Shown here in pieces: positions 7,764 through 16,195 of a DNA stretch of 23,713 bases. Numbering within the stretch: the first letter of the stretch is position 1; every line of letters starts with the position of its first letter. The DNA lies in contig CANDYO010000004.1 in assembly GCA_947424995.1 (NCBI GenBank), positions 1 through 23,713 of the forward strand. The letters are read 5' to 3'. This stretch comes from Rickettsiales bacterium. GTDB lineage: Bacteria; Pseudomonadota; Alphaproteobacteria; Rickettsiales; CANDYO01. The position numbers and the translations under genes were made by a program. Under the pieces are notes generated by a model, which ran no database searches, was not told the DNA's origin, and saw nothing but the letters and a program-made list of their open reading frames with translations.

Positions 7764-10016
7764 ATGACTGATACAAAAATGACTACGTCGGAAGCTTTAA
7801 CAATATTGAGCTTGAAAGAAGGCGCAACTGCGCTCGAAATTAGAAAATCTCATCGTAAATTAGCCTTAAAATATCATCCTGATAAAAATAAAGATCCATC
7901 AGCTCTAGAGATGTTTGAGAAAGTAAATGCAGCTTATGACTTGCTAATAGGTAAAAAAACTAAAGATGATAGTCCTGAAGCAGCCGATATTCCAAGTGCA
8001 GAATATGTAATGCCAAAAGTAGCTGGCAAATTTGATATAGATCTTGTTAAGAAACATATAGAGAACAACGAAATTAACTACAAGTTGGAAAATGGAGATT
8101 CTCTTTTTCTAAGAGCAGCAAAACTCTTAAAAGAAAATTGCATTAAATTGTTATTAAAGCAAAAGGACCTGGATGTAAATTTTCAAGATACAAACGGTAA
8201 TAGCGCAATAAAAATTTTAGCTGGCCATGTTAATGCTCAAAGTGCAGCAAATGAATACATTCCAATACTTTATGCTAAAGGTGGAGATTTAAATCTTCCA
8301 TCAAAGGATGGATACACTCCTTTAATGACAGCTGTAACTGTGGGAAACTTAGATTTAGTTACATATTTATTAAAAAATAATGTTGATTTACAAGCCATCA
8401 CAAAACAAGGTCATTCCGCTCTAGATCTAGCTAAGATAAATAATGCACCTGATAAAATAATAAAATTATTAGCAGATGCTCAAGAAAAAGATTTCTTGAA
8501 AGATAAAGATGTATTTAGTTTGGTCTACACTTTTAGAGATGCAACTCCTGATCAAGTAAAGAAATGGATTAGTAATGGCATAGATAAAAATGCTATCGTT
8601 GATGAAGATGATAATACATCATTATTGATGCATTATATTAAGCAAGGAAATATTCCAGTCGCTGAAATTTTAATCAATGCTGGTGCTAAATTAACAGCCG
8701 TAGATAGTAATGGAAACACTCCTTTATTGTTAGCTTCACAAATACACGATAAAGATATTTCTAATAAGTTAGTTAATTTAATGTTAAAAAAGAATCCTGA
8801 TTTAGATGCTCAAAATAAGCTAGGATATAGTGCATTAATGCATGCCGCTGAAGCTCAAAATTCTGATCTGGTTAAGCTTTTAGTGGACCATAAAGCTTCT
8901 GTAAGCTTAGTCTCTGGTAGCAAAAGAACAGCAAAAGATTTCGCTACTACAGCTAATCTTAATAAAGATATTATCAACTTGCTTGAATTTAATGAAGAAG
9001 CAGAATTTATAACCAACAGTAATCTAGATGGATTCTTAAGTAAGCATAAAACTTTAACTTTCATTGAACTTAAAAAAATAATAAATGACGGCTTTGATGT
9101 GAATGCTACTGGTAAAGATGGCATGACTTTACTTAAATTCTTTGTTATGGCAAAGAATTTGGAAGCAGTTAGATTTTTAGTGGATAAAAAAGTTAACATT
9201 GATCAGCAGGATAGTGATAACAACACTCCCTTAATATTAGCTGCTAAAGCGGATTATACTGAAATAGCAACATTCTTGGTTGATAGACAAGCAAATATGA
9301 ATGTTCAAAATAACAATAATAAAACAGCTTTGATGTTTGCTGCGGAATTAGGAAATAAAATTCTTACTGACTTACTAGTAAAGAGCGGTGCTCAGACCAC
9401 ATTAACATCAGATGAAGGTAAAACTGCTGAAGATTATGCCGCTTCTAAATTAGCTTCACAATGGACTAAGGGTAATACAGGTGATGTTGTCTCAACTCTT
9501 AAAACCTCTATTGAGTCAGCATCTATTGCTAAGAAAGATCTTGCCAAGTTAATGAAAGATAAAAAAGATGAGGTATCTTTTGAACAAGCAAAAACTTGGC
9601 TTGAGCAAGGTTTAGACGTAAATGCAGAAGGCAAAAACAAAGTATCTCTATTAACTTATTTTGCTGCAAAGCATAACTCACAAGCTATAACTTATTTAGT
9701 TATTAAAAAAGCGGATGTGAATCATCAAGATGCCACTGGCAAAACTGCTTTACATTTCTTATCTTCAATAAAAGGAAATGTTGCAAAAGCTTGGGGTTAT
9801 AGCGCTCCTGATAATGCTGCCGCTAAATTCATTATTGATTCTAGAGCAGCAGATCTTTGTCTTAGTGACAAATTAGGTCTTACAGTTTATCGAAATATAT
9901 TAAATAAAGGTAATACTGACTTGAAAGAATATATTGATGCTACAGGATTTGTGGAATTGATTGACTGCGCAGGACGTTTACCAATAATTTTACCAATAAT
10001 TGATGGTGAGCTTTAA
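7764..10016 (+). CDS. J-domain and ankyrin-repeat protein
   Basis: A 750-residue chimera. Residues 8-65 form a DnaJ-type J domain with the HPD motif at 38-40 (KYHPDKNKDP), which would stimulate an Hsp70 ATPase. DnaJ's Gly/Phe and zinc-finger parts are absent. From about 90 to the end it is an ankyrin solenoid; typical turns are DGYTPLMTA (182-190), NGNTPLLLAS (316-325), NNTPLILAA (486-494) and GKTALHFL (659-666). These fall into four tandem supermodules of about 170 residues. AAGAGG (7753-7758) precedes the ATG at a good distance. No signal peptide or membrane span is present. Ankyrin proteins of intracellular bacteria are often secreted effectors; here the J domain suggests recruitment of a bacterial or host Hsp70 to the ankyrin-bound target (inference). 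The domain calls are firm; the role is not. Confidence 0.9.
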   Translation: MTDTKMTTSEALTILSLKEGATALEIRKSHRKLALKYHPDKNKDPSALEMFEKVNAAYDLLIGKKTKDDSPEAADIPSAEYVMPKVAGKFDIDLVKKHIENNEINYKLENGDSLFLRAAKLLKENCIKLLLKQKDLDVNFQDTNGNSAIKILAGHVNAQSAANEYIPILYAKGGDLNLPSKDGYTPLMTAVTVGNLDLVTYLLKNNVDLQAITKQGHSALDLAKINNAPDKIIKLLADAQEKDFLKDKDVFSLVYTFRDATPDQVKKWISNGIDKNAIVDEDDNTSLLMHYIKQGNIPVAEILINAGAKLTAVDSNGNTPLLLASQIHDKDISNKLVNLMLKKNPDLDAQNKLGYSALMHAAEAQNSDLVKLLVDHKASVSLVSGSKRTAKDFATTANLNKDIINLLEFNEEAEFITNSNLDGFLSKHKTLTFIELKKIINDGFDVNATGKDGMTLLKFFVMAKNLEAVRFLVDKKVNIDQQDSDNNTPLILAAKADYTEIATFLVDRQANMNVQNNNNKTALMFAAELGNKILTDLLVKSGAQTTLTSDEGKTAEDYAASKLASQWTKGNTGDVVSTLKTSIESASIAKKDLAKLMKDKKDEVSFEQAKTWLEQGLDVNAEGKNKVSLLTYFAAKHNSQAITYLVIKKADVNHQDATGKTALHFLSSIKGNVAKAWGYSAPDNAAAKFIIDSRAADLCLSDKLGLTVYRNILNKGNTDLKEYIDATGFVELIDCAGRLPIILPIIDGEL

Positions 10017-10039
10017 GACCTAGCGTAGTGAACTAAAAA

Positions 10040-10080
10040 ATTAGTCGAGTAAGCTAAAAAATTTAGGATACTCGACTAAT
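10040..10080 (-). terminator. Intrinsic terminator between convergent genes
   Basis: A perfect 12-bp inverted repeat, ATTAGTCGAGTA (10040-10051) and TACTCGACTAAT (10069-10080), has a 5-bp inner pair CTAAA/TTTAG in its loop. On the minus strand the hairpin runs into a T6 tract (the A6 at 10035-10040 on the + strand), so it best terminates the 155-residue gene. The + strand side lacks a T tract, so it is at most weakly bidirectional for the ankyrin gene. Confidence 0.75.
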
Positions 10081-10088
10081 TCAATAAA

Positions 10089-10556
10089 CTAGTGATAATA
10101 CTGATTGGAAGCATCTTCTGGATGTTGCCCATGTGGGATAATATAGTACTGATCTACCATTTCCCCCGGATGTACTTCATTCTGCTGAAAAATATTTAAA
10201 AAACATTTAAGCCAGCTAGGTAACCAAGATAATTGAGTCGGTTGAATCTCCTCAGGAGGATGAGTCTCATATATCCTTACTGCATCTCTATGACCTTCTA
10301 AATATTGTCTTGCAATTTGGTTTTGATACCTAGGATCAGCAAAGGCAGTAATTGAAAGGAGCCCTACCAAAAGGTCTATTTGAACAAAATCTGCTACTCC
10401 TTCATCCATAAAACGAGCTATATCATTAACTAGTCCTAAGACTCTCTGTAATGGAACTGGATCTATTCCATGTATCATCAGTAATCTTATACTATGTTGA
10501 AGGATAATTTGTGTTTGGGGTACATTAAATTCTTCAGATAAAGTTTTTGCTCTCAT
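10089..10556 (-). CDS. Orphan 155-residue protein
   Basis: I do not recognise this protein. It reads as a soluble helical domain to about residue 105, followed by a C-terminal tail rich in Pro, His, Gln and Tyr (ending EDASNQYYH). The gene has every sign of being expressed: a near-consensus promoter (10580-10608), GGAG about 8 nt before the ATG, and a strong terminator 8 bp past the stop. It converges on the J-domain/ankyrin gene and sits alone between that gene and the dioxygenase fragment. No signal peptide, transmembrane span or catalytic motif is visible. Confidence 0.7.
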   Translation of the reverse strand: MRAKTLSEEFNVPQTQIILQHSIRLLMIHGIDPVPLQRVLGLVNDIARFMDEGVADFVQIDLLVGLLSITAFADPRYQNQIARQYLEGHRDAVRIYETHPPEEIQPTQLSWLPSWLKCFLNIFQQNEVHPGEMVDQYYIIPHGQHPEDASNQYYH

Positions 10557-10579
10557 AATGTATTCTCCACTTTTTTATT

Positions 10580-10608
10580 ATTATATAAATATAATAAGTA
10601 TTTTGCAA
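10580..10608 (-). promoter_or_regulatory. Promoter of the 155-residue orphan gene
   Basis: On the minus strand TTGCAA (10603-10608) and a perfect TATAAT (10580-10585) are 17 bp apart. The start codon is 24 bp downstream of the -10 box, giving a leader of under 20 nt that carries the GGAG ribosome site. Confidence 0.65.
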
Positions 10609-10695
10609 TATTTTATAAGTTGGAGAAATTTATTCATTTAAGCTGAACAGCTGAAATGGAACTAAGGGGTGCGACTGTAAGGAGAAATAAGAAAT

Positions 10696-11043
10696 CTATT
10701 TTATTATTGTGCGGAAAGTCATCGATACCCTGCGTTGGCAAATTATTTTATTGCCATCGTAAATATCTACTTTTCTTGCTGATATACCATGCTTCCAATG
10801 ATATCTAGCTTGATCCAAAAGAATAACCAAACTTCTAGGTTCCAGTAGCATTAAGACTTTTTCTTCTTGCGCGAACTCCATTACACAAGGTGAAAGCAAG
10901 CTTAAACTACAAATAATATCGCCAAAATATGGGACACAATCTATGTGAGGACTAATCCCTTGCCCAGGCAAGTATTCGTTAATAATTACCTGATCAGGTA
11001 GACTAATAAAAAGCTTATCTTCAAATAAAGTTAATTTCTGCAT
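10696..11043 (-). pseudogene. AlkB-like 2OG-Fe(II) dioxygenase, N-terminally truncated
   Basis: The 115 residues match the C-terminal core of the AlkB family, which oxidatively removes alkyl groups from nucleic acid bases using 2-oxoglutarate and Fe(II). The NEYLPGQGISPHID segment gives the first two metal ligands (H33, D35). HWKHGI supplies the second His (H85). RRVSMTFR carries the two 2-oxoglutarate arginines (R105, R111) with the usual spacing of six. AlkB proteins are normally about 190-220 residues, so roughly the first 75 residues, including the nucleotide-recognition lid, are missing. An in-frame TAA sits one codon before the ATG, and tRNA-Arg begins 45 bp upstream, leaving no room for the lost part. 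It is most likely a degraded or truncated gene, although all catalytic residues survive. Confidence 0.7.
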
Positions 11044-11088
11044 CGCTTAAATTCCCAAGTTGCAAATTTGATGAATCCACAGATTTCT

Positions 11089-11165
11089 TGGTGGGACTGG
11101 CGGGAGTCGAACCCACGGCCTCAAGATTAGGAATCCTACGCTCTATCCTGCTGAGCTACAGCCCC
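11089..11165 (-). tRNA. tRNA-Arg (anticodon CCU)
   Basis: A 77-nt cloverleaf reads on the minus strand. The acceptor stem is GGGGCTG/CAGTCCC, the D-arm is GCTC...GAGC, the anticodon loop is TTCCTAA (CCT at positions 34-36), and the T-arm is GTGGG TTCGACT CCCGC. Discriminator A and an encoded CCA (11089-11091) end it. The anticodon stem uses two wobble pairs. It decodes AGG. It lies 50 bp downstream of tRNA-Ala and is probably co-transcribed with it. Confidence 0.95.
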
Positions 11166-11215
11166 TGTCTATGATTTATGGGTATTTTCTTATAAATGGA
11201 TTTGCACTAAAGAAA

Positions 11216-11291
11216 TGGTGGAGATGAGCGGAGTCGAACCGCTGACATCATGCGTGCAAGGCAAGTGCTCTACCAACTGAGCTACATCCCC
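11216..11291 (-). tRNA. tRNA-Ala (anticodon UGC)
   Basis: A 76-nt cloverleaf on the minus strand. The acceptor stem is GGGGATG/CATCTCC (one G-U), the D-arm is GCTC...GAGC, the anticodon loop is CTTGCAC (TGC at 34-36), and the T-arm is AGCGG TTCGACT CCGCT. It is followed by discriminator A and an encoded CCA (11216-11218). The second pair of the anticodon stem is a T-T mismatch (positions 28 and 42). Unusually for this family, it stands beside tRNA-Arg rather than inside an rRNA operon. Confidence 0.95.
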
Positions 11292-11360
11292 AATAACAAA
11301 CTTAAAACTATTAGTTTCTAATAAGCTATATTGTCGAGTTAAAACTTTACAGCATTATAG

Positions 11361-11377
11361 TTCCTAGTCAATAGGAA
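11361..11377 (-). terminator. Stem-loop downstream of glutamate dehydrogenase
   Basis: TTCCTA (11361-11366) and TAGGAA (11372-11377) form a perfect 6-bp stem with a 5-nt loop, 24 bp after the dehydrogenase stop on the minus strand. It lacks a T tract, so its termination strength is doubtful. Confidence 0.3.
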
Positions 11378-11401
11378 AATATCAAAAGTTGTCATTTTTT
11401 T

Positions 11402-14400
11402 TTACTTAGTAAGTAATATGCTTAGCTTCTTTAAACTAAGATCAATCATTGCATATTCTATTAAGTTTTGTGACCTTACTTCTAAAATAAATCTATCAAA
11501 TAATCTAATATGTTTTTCATTATGTTTATACCATTTTTCTAAACTTCCTTCTGATTTTTCTGAGTACTCAACTGCAGAAGCTGTGATTTTACGATGGATA
11601 TCAGCAAGCTCATCTTTAAATCCTCTAACCGCCAATTTTTGCCAGCTACTTTCAACTGTTATATTATTTGAACAATAACGTAACCAATCAATACTGAACC
11701 GTTGGCCAAGTTCGAAATAAATTTCAGCTACTTGCTCTACTGGTGTTTTATATTTATTTGATACATCAATAATACTATAAGCAGAAGATAATGGTCCTAA
11801 AATTGCTACTCTACGAGCCATCTCATAAGGAACATTGAGTTCAACAAATTCTTTGAGATCGGATTCATAATTTTCTTTAAACTTACCAATTAAATGTTTA
11901 TCAACATTTTTACTTAAGTCATTAATCTTATGTTGATATTCTTCAATAACCAAGGATATATCCATTTTACCGCGATAATTACGCAATAGCCAACTAGTAG
12001 AACGCACCATAAACTTTTTAATCGTTATATATAATTTTACTTGATTTTGTACGGAAACTACCCCATCAAGGCTACTCATCTCTTGCCACAAAGTGCGTAA
12101 GCCAAAAGTATCTCTAGTTATAGTATAGGCTCTAGCAACATCACAAAACTTATGTCCTGTAGATTCTACAGTCAGATGCAAATAAAATGTATAAATCCGA
12201 TTAACCATACTATTAGTAATTGCATTAGTAATGATCTCTCGACGTAGTGGATGTTCAGCTATTATTTCAGCGAATTTTTCTCGCATTGCTGCTGGAAAAT
12301 ATGATAATAGATCATTGTAGAAATATTTATCTTCAGGGATATTTGTTTCTATCAATTTGTTATAAATAGCATTTTTGCTATAAGCAAGCAGTACTGATAA
12401 CTCAGGTCTAGTAAGCCCTTGCTTATTACTGTGCAGTTGAGCGAATTGCTGTTTAGTAGGTAAACATTCCAGTTTACGATCAAGAATCCCTTGTTCTTCT
12501 AGGATATCAACAAAATGTTCTTGCGCTCCCATGACATGGCTACCTTGCTGTTCAGTAATAGATAAGGCTCTTGTTTGGGTGCGATTATCTTTGAGTACTA
12601 GTTCGGCTACCTCTTCAGTCATCGATTCAAGCAAACTAATACGCTCTTCTTCGGTAAGAAGTCCTTGAGTAATTGCCTGGTTTAATACTATTTTGATATT
12701 TACTTCGTGGTCAGAACAATCTACACCTGCGGAATTATCGATAGCATCAGTATTAATTTTTCCACCAGCGCGAGCATATTCGATGCGACCATGCTGAGTA
12801 AAGCCTAAATTTCCACCTTCTCCTATTATTTTACAGTTTAAATCTATTCCGTTGCAGCGTAGATTGTCATTGGTTTTATCGCCAACTTGCTCATTGGTTT
12901 CAAAGCTTGCTTTTACATAAGTACCAATTCCGCCATTCCAAAGTAAATCTACTGGAGCAGTTAATAGTAATTTAATTAATGCATCTGGAGTTATGCTATC
13001 TATATTGAGTCTTAGAAGATTTTTTATTTCTGGAGTTAACTGTAATAATTTTGCTTTACGATCATATATTTGTCCGCCTTTAGATAAAATTTCTTGATTA
13101 TAATCAAGCCAGCTAGATCTAGGCAAATTAAATAACCGCTTTCTTTCAGCAAAACTTTTTTTACTATCAGGGTTTGGATCAATAAAAATATGCATATGGT
13201 TAAAAGCTCCGATAAGCTTAATATTATCAGAAAGCAACATTCCATTACCGAACACATCACCTGACATATCGCCTATACCAACCACTGTAAATTCAGTATT
13301 ATCTATATTTATTCCCATGCCATAGAAATGACGAACTACTGAAATCCAAGCTCCTCTTGCGGTAATAGCCATTTTCTTATGATCATATCCTTTTGAGCCA
13401 CCAGATGCAAAAGCATCTCCTAGCCAAAAATCATATTCTGCTGAGATTTGATTAGCTGTATCAGAAAAAGTAGCAGTTCCTTTGTCGGCAGCTACTACCA
13501 AATAAGAATCAGTTCCATCACGACGCACTACATGTTTAGGATGATGTAATTTACCCATAAGAATGTTGTCGGTAATGTCTAGTAACCCTCTTAAAAAATT
13601 CTTATAGCATTCTACAGCTTTAGCATGCAAAGCTTCTCGATCTAAACTAATGGTGTTTTTTAAAATAAATCCACCCTTAGCTCCAGTTGGGATAATAACC
13701 GAGTTTTTTACTATCTGAGTTTTCATTAAACCCAATACTTCGGTACGATAATCTTCTGAACGATCGGACCACCTAATCCCCCCCCTAGCAACTTTTCCAC
13801 CTCTTAAGTGGATTGCTTCAAAGCTGGCAGAATAAACGAATATTTCTCTATATGGGCATGGTAATGGCATATTAGCAACTTCGGTAGGATTGATTTTAAA
13901 CGATATAAAATCTTTTGGTTTACCATCTTGTCCAACTAGAAAATAATTAGTTCTTAATATTTGTTCAATTAAGTTAATAAATCTTCTAATCACTTGATCT
14001 TCAATATTGTCATGAATAGATTTAAGCGATTCTTCCAGATTACTTCTAATCTCATCTATTTTTTGCTGACGCTCATCATGATTAAGTTTTAGATCAAACA
14101 TACTATAGAATAAAGAGACCAATTGTTTGGCTATTTCAAAATGTTTATTAAGAATTTGTCCTATATATTCTTTGCTATAACCAATCTTAATTTGTTCAAG
14201 GTATGCAGTTAAAGCTATAAGCAATGTAACCTGTCTGTAACTCAAATTTGCTTTTAATATCAACTGATTATATGAATCATTCTCACATTTTTCATCCCAC
14301 ATAGCATAAAATGCATCTTCTATATTCTGCTTGGCAGCGATTAGCATTTTTTGCTCTTTGTTATCTAGTTTTAAAACAAATTGATGTAAGCAAACTTCTC

Positions 14401-16195
14401 CGTTGTTGCCATATGGCTCAATTACATAAATTTGTTCAGCGGCAACATTAAAGCCCATATTTTGTAACATTGGCATAATAGAGGAAAGATTTAGCTCTTC
14501 TAAATGATATATTTTAAACTGGGCTACATTGTTTTTACCTTCCACAATTGGCACAACTTTAAAAATAATTTTTCTTGTCTCAATAACCGAAGAGATATTT
14601 TCTATATCTTTAATGATAGTGCTTATATATATGTTATCTTCTTTATAGGATATTGGGAAAGCTTGACTAAATTCAAGAAATTTTTCTCTTCCTTTAGTTT
14701 TGCCATGTTCTTTTAATAAAAGATCACTTAAACTATCTTCCCATGGTTTAGTAATCGACCGTAGATCGCGCTCAATTTGTGATAAATTAGAAATACTAGC
14801 ATTAGACTTTCTAGAATCTATAGTGAAATAATAATAACAAAGCTTAGTATTGTTTACTTGAGTAAAATGATGGTTAACTATAGGGCCATACTCAAAAGCT
14901 AAAGCAGCTTTAAGTTTTCTAATATTTTCGGCATTTGCTATTTCTATTGGTAGAAATAACAAACAGCTTATAGTATCACCTCGTTTGCGTAAGAATAATC
15001 TTAGTTCTGGCTTAAATAATAAAGCATATATTTCCATTACTAATGGAAATAATTCATCAGCGGAAATTTGAAATAATTCATCTCTAGGCAAAGCTTCAAC
15101 GATTGAAACTAACTCTTTGCCCGAATAGCTATGTGAGCTGAAACCAGCTTTTAATAGAACATCTTGAAGTTTGCCTCTAATAATTGGAATTAAGGTAGCA
15201 CTTTGGTAATAAAGAATTGAAGTGAATAACCCGATGAATACTATTGCTTTCTTTAAAGTTCCTTGTTCATCTAGAATCTTCAAACAAAGGTAATCTAGAT
15301 TGGTTTCACGATGGATAACTGAAGCTATATTTAATTTACCTATAGAGATAAGCTGCTTTTGCTCTTCGAAAAAATTTTGACCAAATATTGTTGAATTAAT
15401 TAATGGCTCAAGTTTATCTAATTCAAGCTTAGCAATTCCTAAAATAGAATCATCAATTAAATGCTTATTTAGTTGATCAAACTTATATTGTACGCTACCT
15501 AAGAATATAAAATAATTATCCTTCATTCGGTCAAGAAATTCTTTTTGCTCTTGATGAAGGTTTTCGTTTTCAGCTATAGTTCGTTGCATAAATTGACTTA
15601 TATAGCCTTGCAATAAAGCAACAATATTCTTCCAGTCGTTAACTGCATAACTTACCAGTGATAAAATGGTCTTAAGCTCTTCTTCAACTTTATGAGCTAA
15701 TTTTTTATCCATTGCGTGTGCTGTTCGAATTTGAACAATAATTTCTTGGTTGCCACCTTCTTTTAAACTTTCGTCTATAGATAATAATTTACCAGCTGAA
15801 TCTCTCCGAACAAAAATAGTTGGGTGAGCTACTCTCTCAACGTTAATCCCAAGTCTATTAAGTAAGCACATAGCAGAATCAAATAAAAATGGTATATCTT
15901 TACTTAGTATTTCTATAATAGAGTGGTCAGCCTCGATATTTTTTGCTGTACCACGATATAATCTAATTTTTGGCTGAGGATCATTATGTTCTTGCAAAAA
16001 ATCAAATGCATGCTCTGCAAGCTCTGCATATAAGTTGCACTCTTCTTCGCTAAGGTTTAACATAGGAATTGTGGCATAGAATTTACGCACAAATATTTCT
16101 TCTAAGCTACTTGCTTGAAGAATGCTAAGAATTTTTGTAATATGATGATGATTCTCACCGTAAAGATGGTGCATTGTGAAATCGTATTTTTCCAT
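11402..16195 (-). CDS. gdhB: NAD-specific glutamate dehydrogenase, large type
   Basis: Cytoplasmic enzyme that deaminates glutamate to 2-oxoglutarate and ammonia with NAD+, feeding the TCA cycle; glutamate is a main carbon source for rickettsiae. About 1,597 residues match the large (180-kDa) GDH class, which has long N-terminal and C-terminal regulatory regions around a catalytic core. Core landmarks are ARGGIRWSDR near residue 800, the catalytic-lysine segment PTGAKGGF near 840, the NAD-binding segment GIGDMSGDVFGNGML near 980, and GEGGNLGFTQ near 1,120. The frame is intact across a G7 run in the ARGG codons (13779-13785). The ATG at 16195 is chosen; an in-frame TTG at 16201, with AAAGAG about 5 nt before it, is a real alternative. 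It diverges from mnmE across only about 35 bp, so the two promoters overlap or lie inside each other's genes. Confidence 0.95.
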   Translation of the reverse strand: MEKYDFTMHHLYGENHHHITKILSILQASSLEEIFVRKFYATIPMLNLSEEECNLYAELAEHAFDFLQEHNDPQPKIRLYRGTAKNIEADHSIIEILSKDIPFLFDSAMCLLNRLGINVERVAHPTIFVRRDSAGKLLSIDESLKEGGNQEIIVQIRTAHAMDKKLAHKVEEELKTILSLVSYAVNDWKNIVALLQGYISQFMQRTIAENENLHQEQKEFLDRMKDNYFIFLGSVQYKFDQLNKHLIDDSILGIAKLELDKLEPLINSTIFGQNFFEEQKQLISIGKLNIASVIHRETNLDYLCLKILDEQGTLKKAIVFIGLFTSILYYQSATLIPIIRGKLQDVLLKAGFSSHSYSGKELVSIVEALPRDELFQISADELFPLVMEIYALLFKPELRLFLRKRGDTISCLLFLPIEIANAENIRKLKAALAFEYGPIVNHHFTQVNNTKLCYYYFTIDSRKSNASISNLSQIERDLRSITKPWEDSLSDLLLKEHGKTKGREKFLEFSQAFPISYKEDNIYISTIIKDIENISSVIETRKIIFKVVPIVEGKNNVAQFKIYHLEELNLSSIMPMLQNMGFNVAAEQIYVIEPYGNNGEVCLHQFVLKLDNKEQKMLIAAKQNIEDAFYAMWDEKCENDSYNQLILKANLSYRQVTLLIALTAYLEQIKIGYSKEYIGQILNKHFEIAKQLVSLFYSMFDLKLNHDERQQKIDEIRSNLEESLKSIHDNIEDQVIRRFINLIEQILRTNYFLVGQDGKPKDFISFKINPTEVANMPLPCPYREIFVYSASFEAIHLRGGKVARGGIRWSDRSEDYRTEVLGLMKTQIVKNSVIIPTGAKGGFILKNTISLDREALHAKAVECYKNFLRGLLDITDNILMGKLHHPKHVVRRDGTDSYLVVAADKGTATFSDTANQISAEYDFWLGDAFASGGSKGYDHKKMAITARGAWISVVRHFYGMGINIDNTEFTVVGIGDMSGDVFGNGMLLSDNIKLIGAFNHMHIFIDPNPDSKKSFAERKRLFNLPRSSWLDYNQEILSKGGQIYDRKAKLLQLTPEIKNLLRLNIDSITPDALIKLLLTAPVDLLWNGGIGTYVKASFETNEQVGDKTNDNLRCNGIDLNCKIIGEGGNLGFTQHGRIEYARAGGKINTDAIDNSAGVDCSDHEVNIKIVLNQAITQGLLTEEERISLLESMTEEVAELVLKDNRTQTRALSITEQQGSHVMGAQEHFVDILEEQGILDRKLECLPTKQQFAQLHSNKQGLTRPELSVLLAYSKNAIYNKLIETNIPEDKYFYNDLLSYFPAAMREKFAEIIAEHPLRREIITNAITNSMVNRIYTFYLHLTVESTGHKFCDVARAYTITRDTFGLRTLWQEMSSLDGVVSVQNQVKLYITIKKFMVRSTSWLLRNYRGKMDISLVIEEYQHKINDLSKNVDKHLIGKFKENYESDLKEFVELNVPYEMARRVAILGPLSSAYSIIDVSNKYKTPVEQVAEIYFELGQRFSIDWLRYCSNNITVESSWQKLAVRGFKDELADIHRKITASAVEYSEKSEGSLEKWYKHNEKHIRLFDRFILEVRSQNLIEYAMIDLSLKKLSILLTK

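Noticed and set aside
10563..10627. TTCTCCA/TGGAGAA inverted pair around the 155-residue gene's promoter as an operator.
   Set aside because: The arms are short and about 50 bp apart, and one arm is simply the ribosome-binding site complement. Nothing else supports a regulatory role.
11089..11165. tRNA-Arg as an integrase attachment site bounding a genomic island.
   Set aside because: I found no second copy of the tRNA 3' end and no integrase within the block. XerC at 17570 looks like the housekeeping enzyme.
11354..11371. TTGACT and TATAAT on the minus strand upstream of tRNA-Ala as a promoter.
   Set aside because: They are only 6 bp apart. The TTGAC part is the loop of the TTCCTA/TAGGAA hairpin after the dehydrogenase gene. 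A TTGATA further up gives a 20-bp spacer, which is too long.
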